29,818 nt of DNA from Seminavis robusta (GCA_903772945.1 CAICTM010001415.1:1-29818); one strand, 5' to 3'. Shown: positions 10,647 to 20,747, counted from the stretch's first letter. The notes: generated by a model not told the origin, from the letters alone. Numbers and translations are program-made.

Positions 10647-11756
10647 TCATAAGGACAAAAGTTCCTTCTTGGTGTAGGACTTGGCATCGTCAGACTTGCG
10701 TTTCCAAGTCTTGTTCTTGTTGTACGCTGGCTTGCTATCGTTGTCAGACGAGGACTTGGCTTTGAGTTTCTTCAGAGTCATGCAATCAGCAGTATTGTGA
10801 GTGCTGGACTCGTGGTAATCACACCACTTTTCTTCGCTCTTGGAAGAATGGTCGTTGTTGCGAGTAGACTTGTACTTCTTGCTGTTGTTCTTCTTCGAAG
10901 AAGCTTGCTTGGCATCACTGCCTTTGTCAAAGTCTTCAGCGGATTCCATGCGCTCACAGAATCCAATGACGCTGCATCTCGGCAGTGAAAGGATTGAAGT
11001 CGTGTCGTCCATCTTGCGCATCCAGGAACGAGGAATGCCATGACAGATGATGTCGATGAATTCGTCCTGGTTCAACTGTTGATTGCACCGAAAGGTGGCA
11101 AACGTGGAAGCTCATCGGTATTCATCCAAGTGAGGTTGTTGATGTAGGCGCGAGTTGTCATCTCGCTAGGCTTACGCATCTTGCGACGCATGAAGCGTTT
11201 CTGTTTTTCGAGAGCCTTGTAAGGACAGGCTGCTTCGATAACCGCGTTGATTCCAAAGGTGATGACAGCATCGCTTAGAGCGGGTTCGCTGCACCGTCCC
11301 ATGCGGCTTGTCACGAGCTTGGAATTGGATTCGGTTTCTCCAGAAGTCACGTCGCGTGGAGCAACTGCGTTTACAGCAATTTGTCGTAGGGCGTTGTGAC
11401 GCACGGCACGATGGCCTGCACACCCAGCTTCGTAGGCACTCTTCGCAGAGCTGGAAGTCATCTCCTTGAGAAGGCGATGTTTGTCGTCGGGAATAGCAAG
11501 GTTGAGTCCAACGAAGACCTTCTCCATATCCTAGCCCACTTGATGGTCTGACGTGGAGTGTTGGAACCATTGATGATGGCTACCTTGAAGGTGTACTTGG
11601 CACTGTTTGCATCTGCAGGAACGGTGCGAAGTTTGTAGGTGGTTGCACGAGAATCGTCGATCTCAGCGTCTTCGTCGTGTCGACGAGAGGAAGAATGGTT
11701 TGTCACGCAACTTTTCTCGAAGTTGGTGAACCATGCTTTCCTTGAGCAATCTTCAT
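10647..11756 (-). pseudogene. Gag of the nested Gypsy element
   Basis: Begins with ATG at 11756 (MKIAQ), matching the gag start of the palindrome copies (MKIAKDAYTSFESK). At least two frameshifts divide it: near 11500 and near 11075. The main pieces are 11527-11072 (MEKVFVGLNLAIP) and 11075-10647. The second piece has a compact zinc-knuckle-like motif, WCDYHESSTHNTADC at about 10823-10782 (C-x2-H-x4-H-x4-C), of the C.YH....H...C kind found in many Gypsy gags, and a Lys/Ser-rich tail. It would form the nucleocapsid shell and bind element RNA. The first third is the most damaged. Confidence 0.8.
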
Positions 11757-11807
11757 GGTGAAGGAATAGGTTAGGGTAGCTGAAAGCTATTGTGTTTGTT
11801 AACAAAA

Positions 11808-12296
11808 TGCCTACGCTAAAAGCTAGTGAAAATATCTTTCGAGTGTTTTGAGTTTGAGAGAATGAAAGTATGAGAGAGATTAGAAAGCTACGAAAACTAA
11901 TCCATGAGAGAGATCGTTGTGAAGCTCATTGAAGTTGGTCTCCCGCGGAGGCCTCGAAGTGTGATATCGTAGATTATGATAATAACTACGTACTCACGGT
12001 CCATTTCGGAACACGTGGAATTCAGCTAGTAGCTGTCTAGTAGCGTGGAAGCTTTCCACGCTGGCTAAATATCTAGAGCGATGTTTCATCGACAACCTAG
12101 TATGACTAGCAGTCATGAGAACCTGTCTCAATGACTATTCGCGAAGGACTACGTCATGAGTCGAACTCAAACCCTATCTAGGAGACGGCGCAATCAAGCT
12201 AAAGACGGTAGCAGCCCGCGAAGGACTACGTCATGAGTCGAACTCAAACCCTATCTAGGATCGAGTCGCGAATAAGGCTAAGAGCCGTGTATTGCA
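11808..12296 (-). repeat. 5' LTR of the nested Gypsy element, with internal duplication
   Basis: Same family as 7913-8319 but ~80 bp longer. A block starting GCGAAGGACTACGTCATGAG occurs at 12141 and again at 12218, a 77 bp step. The first copy is followed by a diverged version of the LTR's outer end. Low-coordinate end reads TGCCTACGC (one base short of TGCACTACGC). Confidence 0.85.
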
Positions 12297-12300
12297 GTTC
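12297..12300. repeat. Target-site duplication GTTC, right copy
   Basis: Matches 7909-7912 on the other side of the retrotransposon. Confidence 0.7.
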
Positions 12301-13209
12301 TCTGAAGCCATGGATGCTGAACACATTCACAAGGCTATGGACAAGTGTGGCTATTGTCCAAGCACTCGAGCTGCATTGAAATCATCGCAGATCAGACACG
12401 AAGTTGTGGAGACGGAAGATGGTGGCATTGACGCCGAAGCTGACCCTTACGGAGCGCTACTTGATGAGTTGGAGCAGAAGAACCGAGAGGCTTGTCGCGC
12501 TCTTGAGGATGCCGGTTACGATTTAGCCGACAATCTTCGGCGTTCGATTAATCGAGTAACAGAAACTCAGGTTAGAGGAAGAGCATCGACCATGACAATA
12601 CCAAATACAAGAGAGCGACAGGATGCTATTATGAAAGTGTCCACCGCCGGTGGTTGGTTTCACGTAACCAATGGAGGCGGACCAATGACGTGCGATGATG
12701 CTCTGATTGCGTATGCTCGCAAGGAGTCTGACAAAGTAATCAAGGTGCTAGAGAATAATAATAAGAAGTTCATGGCTCACGACGGAGTTGCCACTGCTGC
12801 CAAAGAGCTTTTGCAATCCAAAAAAGACCACACGAAGTGGAGAAAACCTGACTATCAGTTGGCCATTCAATGGAAGCAAGGGCCGAATCCGTCCGAACCA
12901 AATAATGAGAAGACCGACGCCAGAAAGGATGTTTTGGTTGCGCTGTGGAAGAACAAATACAAGGACCTAGAGGCCCCAACAGGCGGATGGACGGATCAGG
13001 ATGAAGAAAAGCTCCAGGCTCTGAAAGGGGGAGAGATTGAATGCTTTGAAAGAGACGTCGGATTACAGCATTGCTTTGAAACGGAGAACGAAGGAATTGC
13101 TCTGCGCCTTCTAGCTTTCACCAAGCAGCGTCGCAAGAATGTGTTGCTGCGTGTGCTGCGAGCACTTGACGACGGTGAGATGGAGGATATTCAAAGCGAC
13201 CTACTATAA
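12301..13209 (+). pseudogene. DDE transposase, C-terminal part after the Gypsy insertion
   Basis: Open for about 300 codons from the insertion to the TAA at 13207-13209. The apparent start at 12292 belongs to the LTR and target duplication, so this is not an independent gene; its frame continues that of 7091-7912 once the insertion and one GTTC are removed. It is mostly helical and charged (EHIHKAMDKCGYCPSTRAAL, then EELEQKN-like coiled segments and a Lys-rich end). A GGWTDQDEEKLQALKGG segment occurs about two thirds along. I see no known domain. With the upstream part, the undamaged protein would have been roughly 1,050 aa. Confidence 0.7.
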
Positions 13210-13349
13210 GCCACCATCATTGTATCCGAACATGAGACAATGTTCTGTCAACGTTGTCTATATTCTGTAGCTTTTCGAAGCAATTATAATGCTATAATCT
13301 CGCTCATTGCAACCACTACTATCATCTGAATAGATTGCTGCTTTCTTGC

Positions 13350-13940
13350 TTACATTTCACGAATCAGCTGTTGGTATTTCATATTGGCGTCGACAACCAG
13401 TTTGCCCCACTCCACAGCAGTCTTCAGGGTCTTGCCTTTGTCGATGTCAGACGTCTTGGGTGCAAAGATTTCGATCTGAATAATGTCTGAATGTTTCAAT
13501 TCCTCTTTCTCGAACATGAACGTCATCGCAACTGTACGGGTGGCTAGTCCAGAACTGTCGCTTTTCCATTTGAAACTTTTTGTCTCCCATTTCACACGGG
13601 TTGTCAATCGAAGCTCTTGCATTGTGAGGACGTTGGAAGTTGAGAAATCCTTGGGCTGGCACTGTTTCACATCATCCTTCGTGGTTTGCTCAAATCCTTT
13701 TACTTCAAAGCGATACTTGACCGTGTCACCAAATCGGTCAAACGAAATAGATGATGCCTTCATTTGCATCGTTTCTTCCGCCTTGGATCCATCCTCCGAG
13801 ACGACACAAGACTTCCACGTAATGAGAGGATGCCGTGTTTCGCTGCCAGAGCCATCCATCTTCTCTAGATCAGCAGCAGGAAGGATGCACACAATGGGAT
13901 TCCATTGCAGCGCGCCAAAAGCAAAAGAAGCATCGCTCAT
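13350..13940 (-). CDS. Unknown 196 aa protein inside the DNA transposon
   Basis: Intact minus-strand frame from ATG at 13940 to a stop at 13350. Composition alternates charged and beta-branched residues (KYRFEVKGFEQTTKDDV, RLTTRVKWETKSFKWKSDSS), suggesting a beta-rich soluble fold; there is no signal peptide or membrane segment. I do not recognise the family. It lies between the transposase end and the right TIR, convergent with the transposase and divergent from the 14284 gene, so it is probably element cargo or an accessory transposition protein. It is the only clearly undamaged gene of the element, which suggests recent activity or selection. It is not reached by the palindrome. Confidence 0.6.
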   Translation of the reverse strand: MSDASFAFGALQWNPIVCILPAADLEKMDGSGSETRHPLITWKSCVVSEDGSKAEETMQMKASSISFDRFGDTVKYRFEVKGFEQTTKDDVKQCQPKDFSTSNVLTMQELRLTTRVKWETKSFKWKSDSSGLATRTVAMTFMFEKEELKHSDIIQIEIFAPKTSDIDKGKTLKTAVEWGKLVVDANMKYQQLIREM

Positions 13941-14283
13941 TGTCGGATTGATTGTGCAGTTAGATCCACTGCGCTAGTTGGATTGTGGCGAGTTGCCACC
14001 GACCATTCCGTACACGTGTAGGCTCATTCCGACAGGCGTTGTTTGTTGTTTGACGACAGTTTGGTCTGTAGGAGAATGCCGATCTGTCTCCGGGGAACTC
14101 TCCTCTTTCCACTGTGTATGGTTGGCTCACGCTTCCCGCCGACTACAGATCATTCTGCAACGCATCAAATAGGGCGTCAACCGAGCCTCAGAGGAGTCGA
14201 AGCGCACCAACACGCTCAATCGATCAAGGCGACTGAACATAGACTCACATAAATTCGTTGCTGTCGCAATAAAGATCGCCACA
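13941..14283. promoter_or_regulatory. Divergent intergenic region, probable promoters
   Basis: 343 bp between the start codons of two divergent genes, so both promoters should lie here. I see no clear TATA box or other named element. Confidence 0.3.
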
Positions 14284-14820
14284 ATGCCGTTCATCGTCGC
14301 TAACACCTTTCTCTTTACCCCGGAGCTCCCCACAGTTTTGCCTCAAGACGATGTCGCTGCCATTGGGGAAGCCATTCGTCAGGGTCTCATTGACGCGGTC
14401 AACAGCGGACAAAATGCGAGTTTGTCCATTCACATTCACCCAAACCGTTTCATTTCAACTGGAGGCCTCACATTCTTGATGAATGTGGAGGGCAGAATTG
14501 TGTCGCAGTCCATGCGCCACCTGGAGTTAGTTTCGCATCAAGGAGGACGCAGCGTCCATGTCGATTTTGTTGGTGGTGGATCTCTTTTTGCTGTCGCTCA
14601 TAATATTGATGATGAGGCTCTAGCTCCGGATGAAGGTGGAGAAGGCAATGATGGTGATGGTGATGGATAAGACAACAACGACAATGGAAACGAGGGAGAC
14701 AACAACAGCAGCAGTGGAAGTAGCACTCGCTTTGAGCCCGACGATGATGTCAACGATGATTCGGACGCTTCTTCTGATTTTGACGGTGCTTTCTATGGTC
14801 TTAGCCAGCTCACAATCTAA
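14284..14820 (+). CDS. Unknown protein with acidic C-terminal tail; internal TAA
   Basis: ATG at 14284 opens 128 codons to a TAA at 14668-14670. The same frame then stays open to a second TAA at 14818-14820 and keeps the same Asp/Asn/Ser/Gly-rich character (DNNDNGNEGDNNSSSG, then FEPDDDVNDDSDASSDF). So the original protein was probably 178 aa, shortened by one stop, or the first stop is a sequence error. The folded part (residues ~1-110, MPFIVANTFLFTPELP to LFAVAHNIDDE) matches no family I know. The tail resembles acidic disordered tails of DNA- or chromatin-binding proteins; that role is inference. The right palindrome arm holds the inverted 3' part and also shows the TAA. Confidence 0.5.
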
Positions 14821-15049
14821 CCAAGCCACCTCTGCATTGACACCCGCTTCTATGACAAGCAATCAGTGCTCACGGACGCCAAGGAAGATGCTATAGTCGT
14901 CGAATTGTCGGCTCTTTTCGCCATGGTGAATGTTTGTTCATTCGATGTTAAGTTGAAATGTTAAGTTGTTAACTCTTTTCGTTAAATCTTAATGATGTTG
15001 TTATTCACGCTTAACACTGCCATAGAAAAAGCGTGAATTAACTGTCCCG

Positions 15050-15072
15050 CGTTAATCCGCATTAAACGTGTA
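15050..15072 (-). repeat. Right 21 bp TIR of the DNA transposon plus TA
   Basis: CGTTAATCC...ATTAAACGTG at 15050-15070 followed by TA at 15071-15072; exact reverse complement of 5379-5399. Inside it lie TTCACGC and repeated GTTAA words, as at the left end. Confidence 0.8.
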
Positions 15073-15666
15073 CCATGCCACCATGGCAGCAACAACAGGC
15101 CTGGTGGTTCATTTTTGAATACTCTGGTGCACTTATTTGTTACTGTCAGGGGGGGGGGCACCATGCTCTCAGAGCCAGGCATGGCGGCAAAAGAGCCAAC
15201 CGGTAACTAGGGACTGATTTGAGCTGCTCAGGCCAGTCCCAATTAGTACTGGCTGTTAGAGGAGGCATGTTTGGGAATGTTTGGGAATGTTTGCCGGAAA
15301 CCCGAGGGAGAGCCCCACAGGGCTTCAGTACCAGAGGGAGGGTTAGGGTTCCCGTAAAAGTCACCCAGGAACAGAGAAGGGAGAATACTAGTATCTTTAG
15401 AAGCTTCATTTTTGGGTTCTCATTCCCTCTATGTGTTAAGTCTTGTGCGCACCGTTTACACCCCATTCTTCAATGCGGTTGTGAGCCAACATTTTTGTAC
15501 TAGGACCTACCTGAGCTTTAGGTGTAAGTACTGAAACTCTCTTTAAACTAGTACCGCAGCGAGTACCGGTGCGCTGATCTGGTACCGTACTGCACTAATG
15601 GCAGCAGTACAGTAGGAGCCAGCCACTAGCTAGCTATCTACAGCTGTAGTAGAGTAGCAGGGGTAG
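15073..15666. other. Non-coding DNA between the transposon and the MITE
   Basis: No credible gene. It holds a run of ten G (15149-15158) and a tandem GGGAATGTTT near 15271-15290. About 15335-15465 is replaced by an unrelated or very diverged block in the right arm (about 28627-28905). Confidence 0.5.
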
Positions 15667-16621
15667 GGTGATTTGCCCCTCACAAATTTTCACTTAGGCT
15701 AAGTATTCATAAATCCACTTAGGCCAAGTGGATTTACGTGAATTACTTAGACTAAGTGTTCTACTTAGCCTAAGCAAAACACTTGCTTTGGCTAAGCGAT
15801 ACACTTAGGCTAAGTAATGCTCTCCGAGACATCTTTTCAACAGCACAAATCCCTGCAGCTTGTTGTATACCGGTACACAAACTCTGTATTACTGCTGATC
15901 CTCATTCGCAATAGTAACTATATTGCCAGCAAGTGCTTTGGGGCTATATGCAATGAGGGATTGATGGCCACACCAAAGGCACAACTAAAGACCAACAACT
16001 CTCAGATGGTAGGTAAATACACTGAACATGTATTTGGAAATATCAGGAACATCTAAGATTTTGCAAGAAAGCAATATCATTTGTACATCGGAATAGTACC
16101 CACAACTCCTGAGGAGTACTTTCGGACTTCCACCCTCGAACCGTAATAATTCCCAATCGTACAGAGTCTCCCTTGAAACTTCTTTGTTGTTGCGTATTTA
16201 CATTATAGACAAGGTTGGAAGCCAGAATAATAGTATGCTGCCATGTATGGATGATACCATCCTCCAGGAAAGTTGCAACCTGGATTTAAATCTCAGTTTC
16301 AGCCCAATTGAACTCTTTCTTGTGAAGTTCCTTGAGCAGTTCGCAGGAAGCATTGTGCAGCATAAGGCAGAGGAAATGGTGGGTGATGGTTGTATTGGAA
16401 CTTGTGTTTGCGCTTTGTTTACAGCAAGCTGCAGGGACTTGTGTTGAACTTGTGCTGTTGAGAAGATGCCTTGGAGAGCATCACTTAGCTTAAGCAAGTG
16501 TATTGCTTAGCCAAAGTGTATTGCTATTTTTATGTGTTTTGCTTAGGCTAAATGTTACACTTAGACTAAATGGATTTGCGCGCACTTAGCCTAAGTAAAA
16601 ATTTGCGAGGGACAAATCACC
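15667..16621. mobile_element. ~955 bp MITE-like element with palindromic subterminal repeats
   Basis: Ends are inverted: GGTGATTTG.CCCTC.CAAATTTT.ACTTAGGCTAAGT at the left and its reverse complement at the right. Both subterminal regions (15690-15815 and 16483-16600) carry five or six imperfect copies of the self-complementary word ACTTAGGCTAAGT at ~20-25 bp steps. The interior has no transposase; its short frames match between the arms only because the DNA is identical. It looks non-autonomous. No target duplication could be fixed with confidence. Confidence 0.75.
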
Positions 16622-16689
16622 TTGGGGTTTTCTGCGCTTTTCCCCTGGACCGTCCGACAGTTTTGGCTCAGGACTTTAAAAAAATTAAA

Positions 16690-16835
16690 TTAGGGAATGT
16701 TTTTAAAAGGGAATATCAAGGATTAAGGGAATGTTTAAGGGAATGTTTCTTACTGTGGTCATTTCCTTAAAAACATTCCCTTAAGAAACATTCCCTTAAG
16801 AAACATTCCCTTAAGCCTTCGAAACATTCCCTTAA
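16690..16835. repeat. Fold-back cluster of TTAAGGGAATGTTT repeats
   Basis: Forward copies of GGGAATGTTT near 16693, 16727 and 16740 face reverse copies (AAACATTCCC) near 16771, 16786, 16801 and 16822, centred near 16757. It can form a stem-loop. The same cluster is at about 27230-27365. Confidence 0.75.
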
Positions 16836-16899
16836 GCCTCCATGTAAACCGCATAGAAATTTCCCCTATCACGAATGAACATGCCCATAAATAATTATT

Positions 16900-18650
16900 C
16901 CCATAAAACATTCATTTAAAAGTCTGTAACATTCCCTACACTCCTACCTCACCAATAAGATAACTCTATTTTTAGTCTAGTACTGGAGATATCTTAACCG
17001 ATTCAGCCACGGGTTTAATTACTTATTTAGGTTAACAACCTATTGGGTCCGGAGGACCTTTTTCTACGCTGGCAATAGTTGAGCCCGAGGGCCCAAATAG
17101 CTGAGTCGTATACCATTGATGAATTGCACGATAGGAAGATTCACGGTGCACACCAAGCGTCAACACTGAAGGAGGATATGCCACTCATAGTAGCACGGCT
17201 ACACTATCCTATAGTCTCACCGCCGTTCACCTCCGCCCCATGAACAAGGGGCAGGTCCCTACAGCTCTACTTACAACGGAAGTGTGCATCTTCCCATCAT
17301 GACCTGGAGCACAGTGGCCTAGCCAGAATTTAACCTATTAGAAGGGCGCTGATCGACAACAGTCATCATCGATCCACCTCCACCACAGGTGCGTCTGAGT
17401 GATCAGGTCCCATGCTGTGGCCATTGCCTTGTCGTGCAAGGCAAGATGCCAGCAGAGTCCATAGGCGGTGGCGCACCTAAGACTGGACCATGTCAGGGTA
17501 TGACCTATCCAGTGGGCGAACAGTGTCAGGCAGAAGCCGACAAAGAGCCTTGCGAGAGGGCCAAGTGACGCACTGGCAGGAAGTGGCTCCCAAAGGGGAG
17601 GCACAGTGTCTGCTGGGGCGGTGTGGACTGTAAGAGGGATTGTGGGGTGGATGTTGGAGGGGTGGTTGTGGGCTGTAGGTGGTATGGTGCTGGAGGGAGG
17701 AGGGTAGGATGTGTTTGCTGTGGGAGGCATGATGGTTGGTTGATGGAAAGGTTGTTGTATCGTGTAATGTTGACTGTCGGGTCGTTGCTGCAACTCAAGC
17801 ACAGGGATTGCTTGTGAGGTAGAGAGGAGGATTAATTCGAAGGAATCTATTCAAGGAGGCCATAGTACAGTTACCACAAACTGCAAAAGGAAGGGATCAA
17901 AGCCAAAGGCTGATAGGGATTCTTTCAGGGAAACTGGAGAAGTCACGCTATAGCCAGTAGAGGCAGTGGTGGGGGATCAAGGGGTGTTGGTGGTTGATGG
18001 GGCTGTGTTACTGGTTGACACTGTGTTGTCTCAAAGGCTGGTACTCAATCTGGTGAAGGCCACCACAGACTTCAACAGAGAGTCAAGCCAAGATTTGTAG
18101 AGGGTACTCGATTCAGTGGAATGGACAAAGACTGAGGAGTCACTCAACAATCAGCTAGAGAGGTAATAGAGTCAGGCGGTGGTTGATATCTGAGCCACAC
18201 CACGCTGCAGTTCTGACTGGGGCTCAATCCTTTGGAGTCAGACACACTCAGTAGGAAAGTCAGGAGCAGGAGCAGAGAGGTGGCTGGTTCAATAAGGGGG
18301 GTGTTGCACAATCTAGCTGTGATGCTAGAGGGGCAACTTTTGTTGGTTCTTGTGGGGGTGAGATCCTTTGGAGAGGAGCTGGATATCCCAGGGGGGCTGG
18401 AAACCGACCAAGAAAGCAGCCGAGTCTGGAGATAGCAGAACTCAAGTCCTTACAGGAACTCTGTTGTTGTTTGTTGTTCCTCTGGGAGAGGAGTTAGATA
18501 TCAATGTGGGAGTGGTAACAGTAGCAGGAGGTATCAGTGCCAACAAGGACGTCGGGAGAAACCACTAGTGGCCAGTGAGAAAGTAAGAATACAGGTGTAA
18601 TTCTCTTCTCGGTGGTCACTGCAGGTATCTCGTGAAGTCCTTCTTGATGA
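16900..18650. other. Repeat-rich non-coding region
   Basis: No supported gene. A minus-strand frame at 17802-17338 (154 aa) begins Pro/Thr/His-rich (QHYTIQQPFHQP) but the right-arm copy switches frame in the middle, so it is not preserved. Around 17860-18150 there is coding-like text on the plus strand (TVTTNCKRKGSKPKADR, KATTDFNRESSQDL) broken by stops. Relative to the right arm, 83 bp are missing near 17855. Confidence 0.45.
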
Positions 18651-18653
18651 TAG

Positions 18654-18721
18654 TAGAGGCTGAAGTGCGATCCGAGGAAGAGGTACGTAGAGGCTGAAGT
18701 TCGATCCGAGAAAGAGGTACG
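18654..18721 (+). repeat. 34 bp tandem repeat, two units
   Basis: Units 18654-18687 and 18688-18721 both start TAGAGGCTGAAGT and end AAGAGGTACG; a partial third (AAGAGGTACG) follows. Mirrored near 25245-25320. Confidence 0.8.
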
Positions 18722-18894
18722 TTCGCGGGAAGAGGTACGTGTCAATTCACGGGAGCGAGTCTTGGATCGATTCGGAAGGTCGATTCGATTCAGAGGATTG
18801 GATTCGAATCAACGTCACCGGTTGCCTTAGGGGTAAGGTTAACCGAGCCTGTTGTTGTTGGTGGAGGAGGAGGATCGATCGTTCGAAGAAGAGG

Positions 18895-19471
18895 ATCGGC
18901 CGACAATGGGCGATGAAATTAGCAATAGGAGCCTCTATGGGTGCGCCACAGCTGTGCTGGTTTAGTCGGATGGAAACAATGCTTTTCATCGTGTACAGTC
19001 AATCAGTACACACAGCATTGCAGCCATGTGACAATTTGTATATAGCTGAGGCATGCCTATGTGTTGCAGAGCATACATACCCTTCAGCCTAGATACATTG
19101 GAATGTTCCAGACCAACAGTCCTCTCCTACTAGGATCTCCAACTGTGGATATCCTCTCCAAAAGAGCCAGTTCTGTCAACTGGAGTGAAATCGTGGTAAT
19201 GGTGTTTTTAGCTTATAGTAAGAAAGATAGTAATGAAAGAGTAACCCCTGAGACCCAGTAGCACCCTCAGCCCTGCAGTAGATAGATTCCTGTGTGGTAT
19301 GTGCTAGGGCAATGTAACCAGCTCCCCAAGTACTTTGAAGTAGTGATTGGGTAGCATTGATCCAGCTCTTTTGAGTTGGCCTTTCAGCCAGTGGAGGAGA
19401 TCTTCATCAACCAGAGATCTCCCTCCCAGCTCTTGTGTTCCTACAACTGAGTTTCCTGGCGGAGATTCATA
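18895..19471. repeat. Left-arm copy of the Crypton-linked dispersed repeat
   Basis: Diverged copy of 2620-3205 in the same orientation, ending at the same ATTCATAG. No Crypton coding sequence follows, so it exists without the recombinase gene. Confidence 0.65.
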
Positions 19472-20321
19472 GGATTAACAGTCGCATAGCGACACAAGTG
19501 TGGCTATACTCGTGTGGAAGAGTGGAAGAAGAGGAGTTGCCGATCGAGGACAACATCGCGCCGCGAAAATCGCGATCGTGCCGAAAACCGGAATCGCGAC
19601 CGTTTTGAGTGGAACCAAGCCACCCACCCATCAACCTGGACCTCCTCTACAAGCTACCATTGTTGCAAGCTTGTTAATCGGCCTAGGTAGACCGGCCGAT
19701 AGTGGAATAGACCACCATTGTCGATCCTTCGATTTTCCTACGAAGCGATTTTCGCAGTCGTGCATAAGATACTGACAAACGAACCGGTACTCACACGGTA
19801 CTCACAAGAACCGGTACTCACACGGTATTCACAGAACCGGTACCGTACCTCTTCCGAGTGGCGTCTGTTCCGAAAGCAAGCCGACAACGATTCCACAGCG
19901 ATCCTCACATTTTCGATCGAAACGGGAACTCCTCCAGTCAAGACTCAAGGAACCCGGAAAGCCTCGATACGAGGCTCCGTACGGATCGATCGATTGCTGT
20001 TAAGGTGACCCGGAGCCCCACGGCAACACCTTTCGGTCTGTTAACAAGGTATCCAAGGATAGTAGAGGATAGAGAAGGTCCTGCTTAGTCATCTACAAGC
20101 AGTGCAGCTTCCCAAATCCTCATTTTGGATTTCTGTGGTTGTGTTTGTGCAGCACCTCTCCAGCCACACACACACACACCAACACCAACAATACTCATCC
20201 AACCGGTACCCTCCCAAGGAACAGGCAACCCCACTACACTACGACTACACTACTGCACTGTCTAGCCAGCGCACCAATCATCATGGGTCGCAAGAAGAAG
20301 AAGCAACAGCAGGGAATGGAT
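19472..20321. other. Non-coding DNA before the inner LTR, with short tandem repeat
   Basis: No supported gene. 19780-19850 is a short tandem array of GAACCGGTACTCACACGGTA-type units, and 20164-20180 is a CA microsatellite. The last bases before the LTR (AGGGAATGGAT) are the flank of this Gypsy copy and recur after the right-arm LTR. Confidence 0.5.
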
Positions 20322-20747
20322 TGCAATACACGGCTCTTAGCCTTATTCGCGACTCGATCCTAGATAGGGTTTGAGTTCGACTCATGACTGAGTCTTTCGT
20401 GAATAGTCATTGAGACAGGGTTCTCAATGACCGCTCTAGTCATACTAGGTTGATGATGAAACATCGCTCTAGATATTTAGCCAGCGTGGAGTACTTCCAC
20501 GCTACTAGATAAATGCTAGACGAATCTTCCACGCGTTCCGTTTTAGGATCGTGGAGTGAGTAGGATTGCTACCGCAACCTACTCTATCACACTCTACAGT
20601 CTCCCGCGGGAGTTCAGATCTACGATCCTTTGGTTGTGGATCTCTCTCGTTGATTAGTTTTCATAGCTTTCTAATCCTCTCATAACTTTCATTCTCTCAA
20701 ACTCAAAACACTCGAAAGATCTTTACACTAGCTTTTAGCGTAGTGCA
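20322..20747 (+). repeat. LTR of the inner Gypsy copy, left arm
   Basis: 426 bp, from TGCAATACACGGCTCTTAGC to TAGTGCA; same family as 7913-8319 and 11808-12296. It is upstream of a gag in the same direction, so it is a 5' LTR. Confidence 0.9.

Larger units (their letters stand above)
7913..12296 (-). mobile_element. Degenerate Ty3/Gypsy LTR retrotransposon inserted in the transposase gene
   Basis: Two LTRs of one family (7913-8319 and 11808-12296) flank minus-strand gag and pol remnants, with a GTTC target duplication. Order in the minus direction is 5' LTR, gag, protease region, reverse transcriptase, integrase, 3' LTR. The interval from the RT end to the integrase core is only ~150 bp, so the RT thumb/RNase H/integrase N-terminal part appears deleted. 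One-base indels are frequent throughout. Removing it with one GTTC copy joins transposase codons V-D-A-F directly to S-E-A-M in frame, which shows an insertion after the host gene was intact at this point. Confidence 0.85.
5379..15070 (+). mobile_element. Large TIR/TA DNA transposon carrying three genes and a nested Gypsy element
   Basis: Bounded by perfect 21 bp inverted repeats with TA on each side. It contains a DDE transposase gene (5691-7912 continuing at 12301-13209), a minus-strand 196 aa gene (13350-13940), a plus-strand gene (14284-14820) and a 4.4 kb Gypsy insertion. Total 9.7 kb; about 5.3 kb without the insertion. The two extra genes make it larger than the usual Tc1/mariner/pogo element. 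I do not recognise a named family with this gene content. The right end is present a second time, inverted, at 29175-29818. Confidence 0.7.

Noticed and set aside
14630..14896. 88-codon Thr/Leu-rich frame, open in both arms
   Set aside because: It is an alternative frame of the acidic-tail gene; the Asp/Ser-rich frame explains the sequence better.
15817..16056. 79-codon frame identical in both arms
   Set aside because: The DNA itself is identical between the arms, so protein conservation is not independent evidence; it lies inside the MITE and has no known motif.
16965..17010. tRNA-like box A on the minus strand (CGTGGCTGAATCGGTTAAG)
   Set aside because: No GGTTCGANTCC box B or acceptor stem follows at tRNA distance.
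17338..17802. 154-codon minus-strand Pro-rich frame
   Set aside because: The right-arm counterpart changes frame in the middle and the composition is low-complexity.
18654..18740. Possible CRISPR-like array
   Set aside because: Only two adjacent 34 bp units without spacers in a eukaryotic context.
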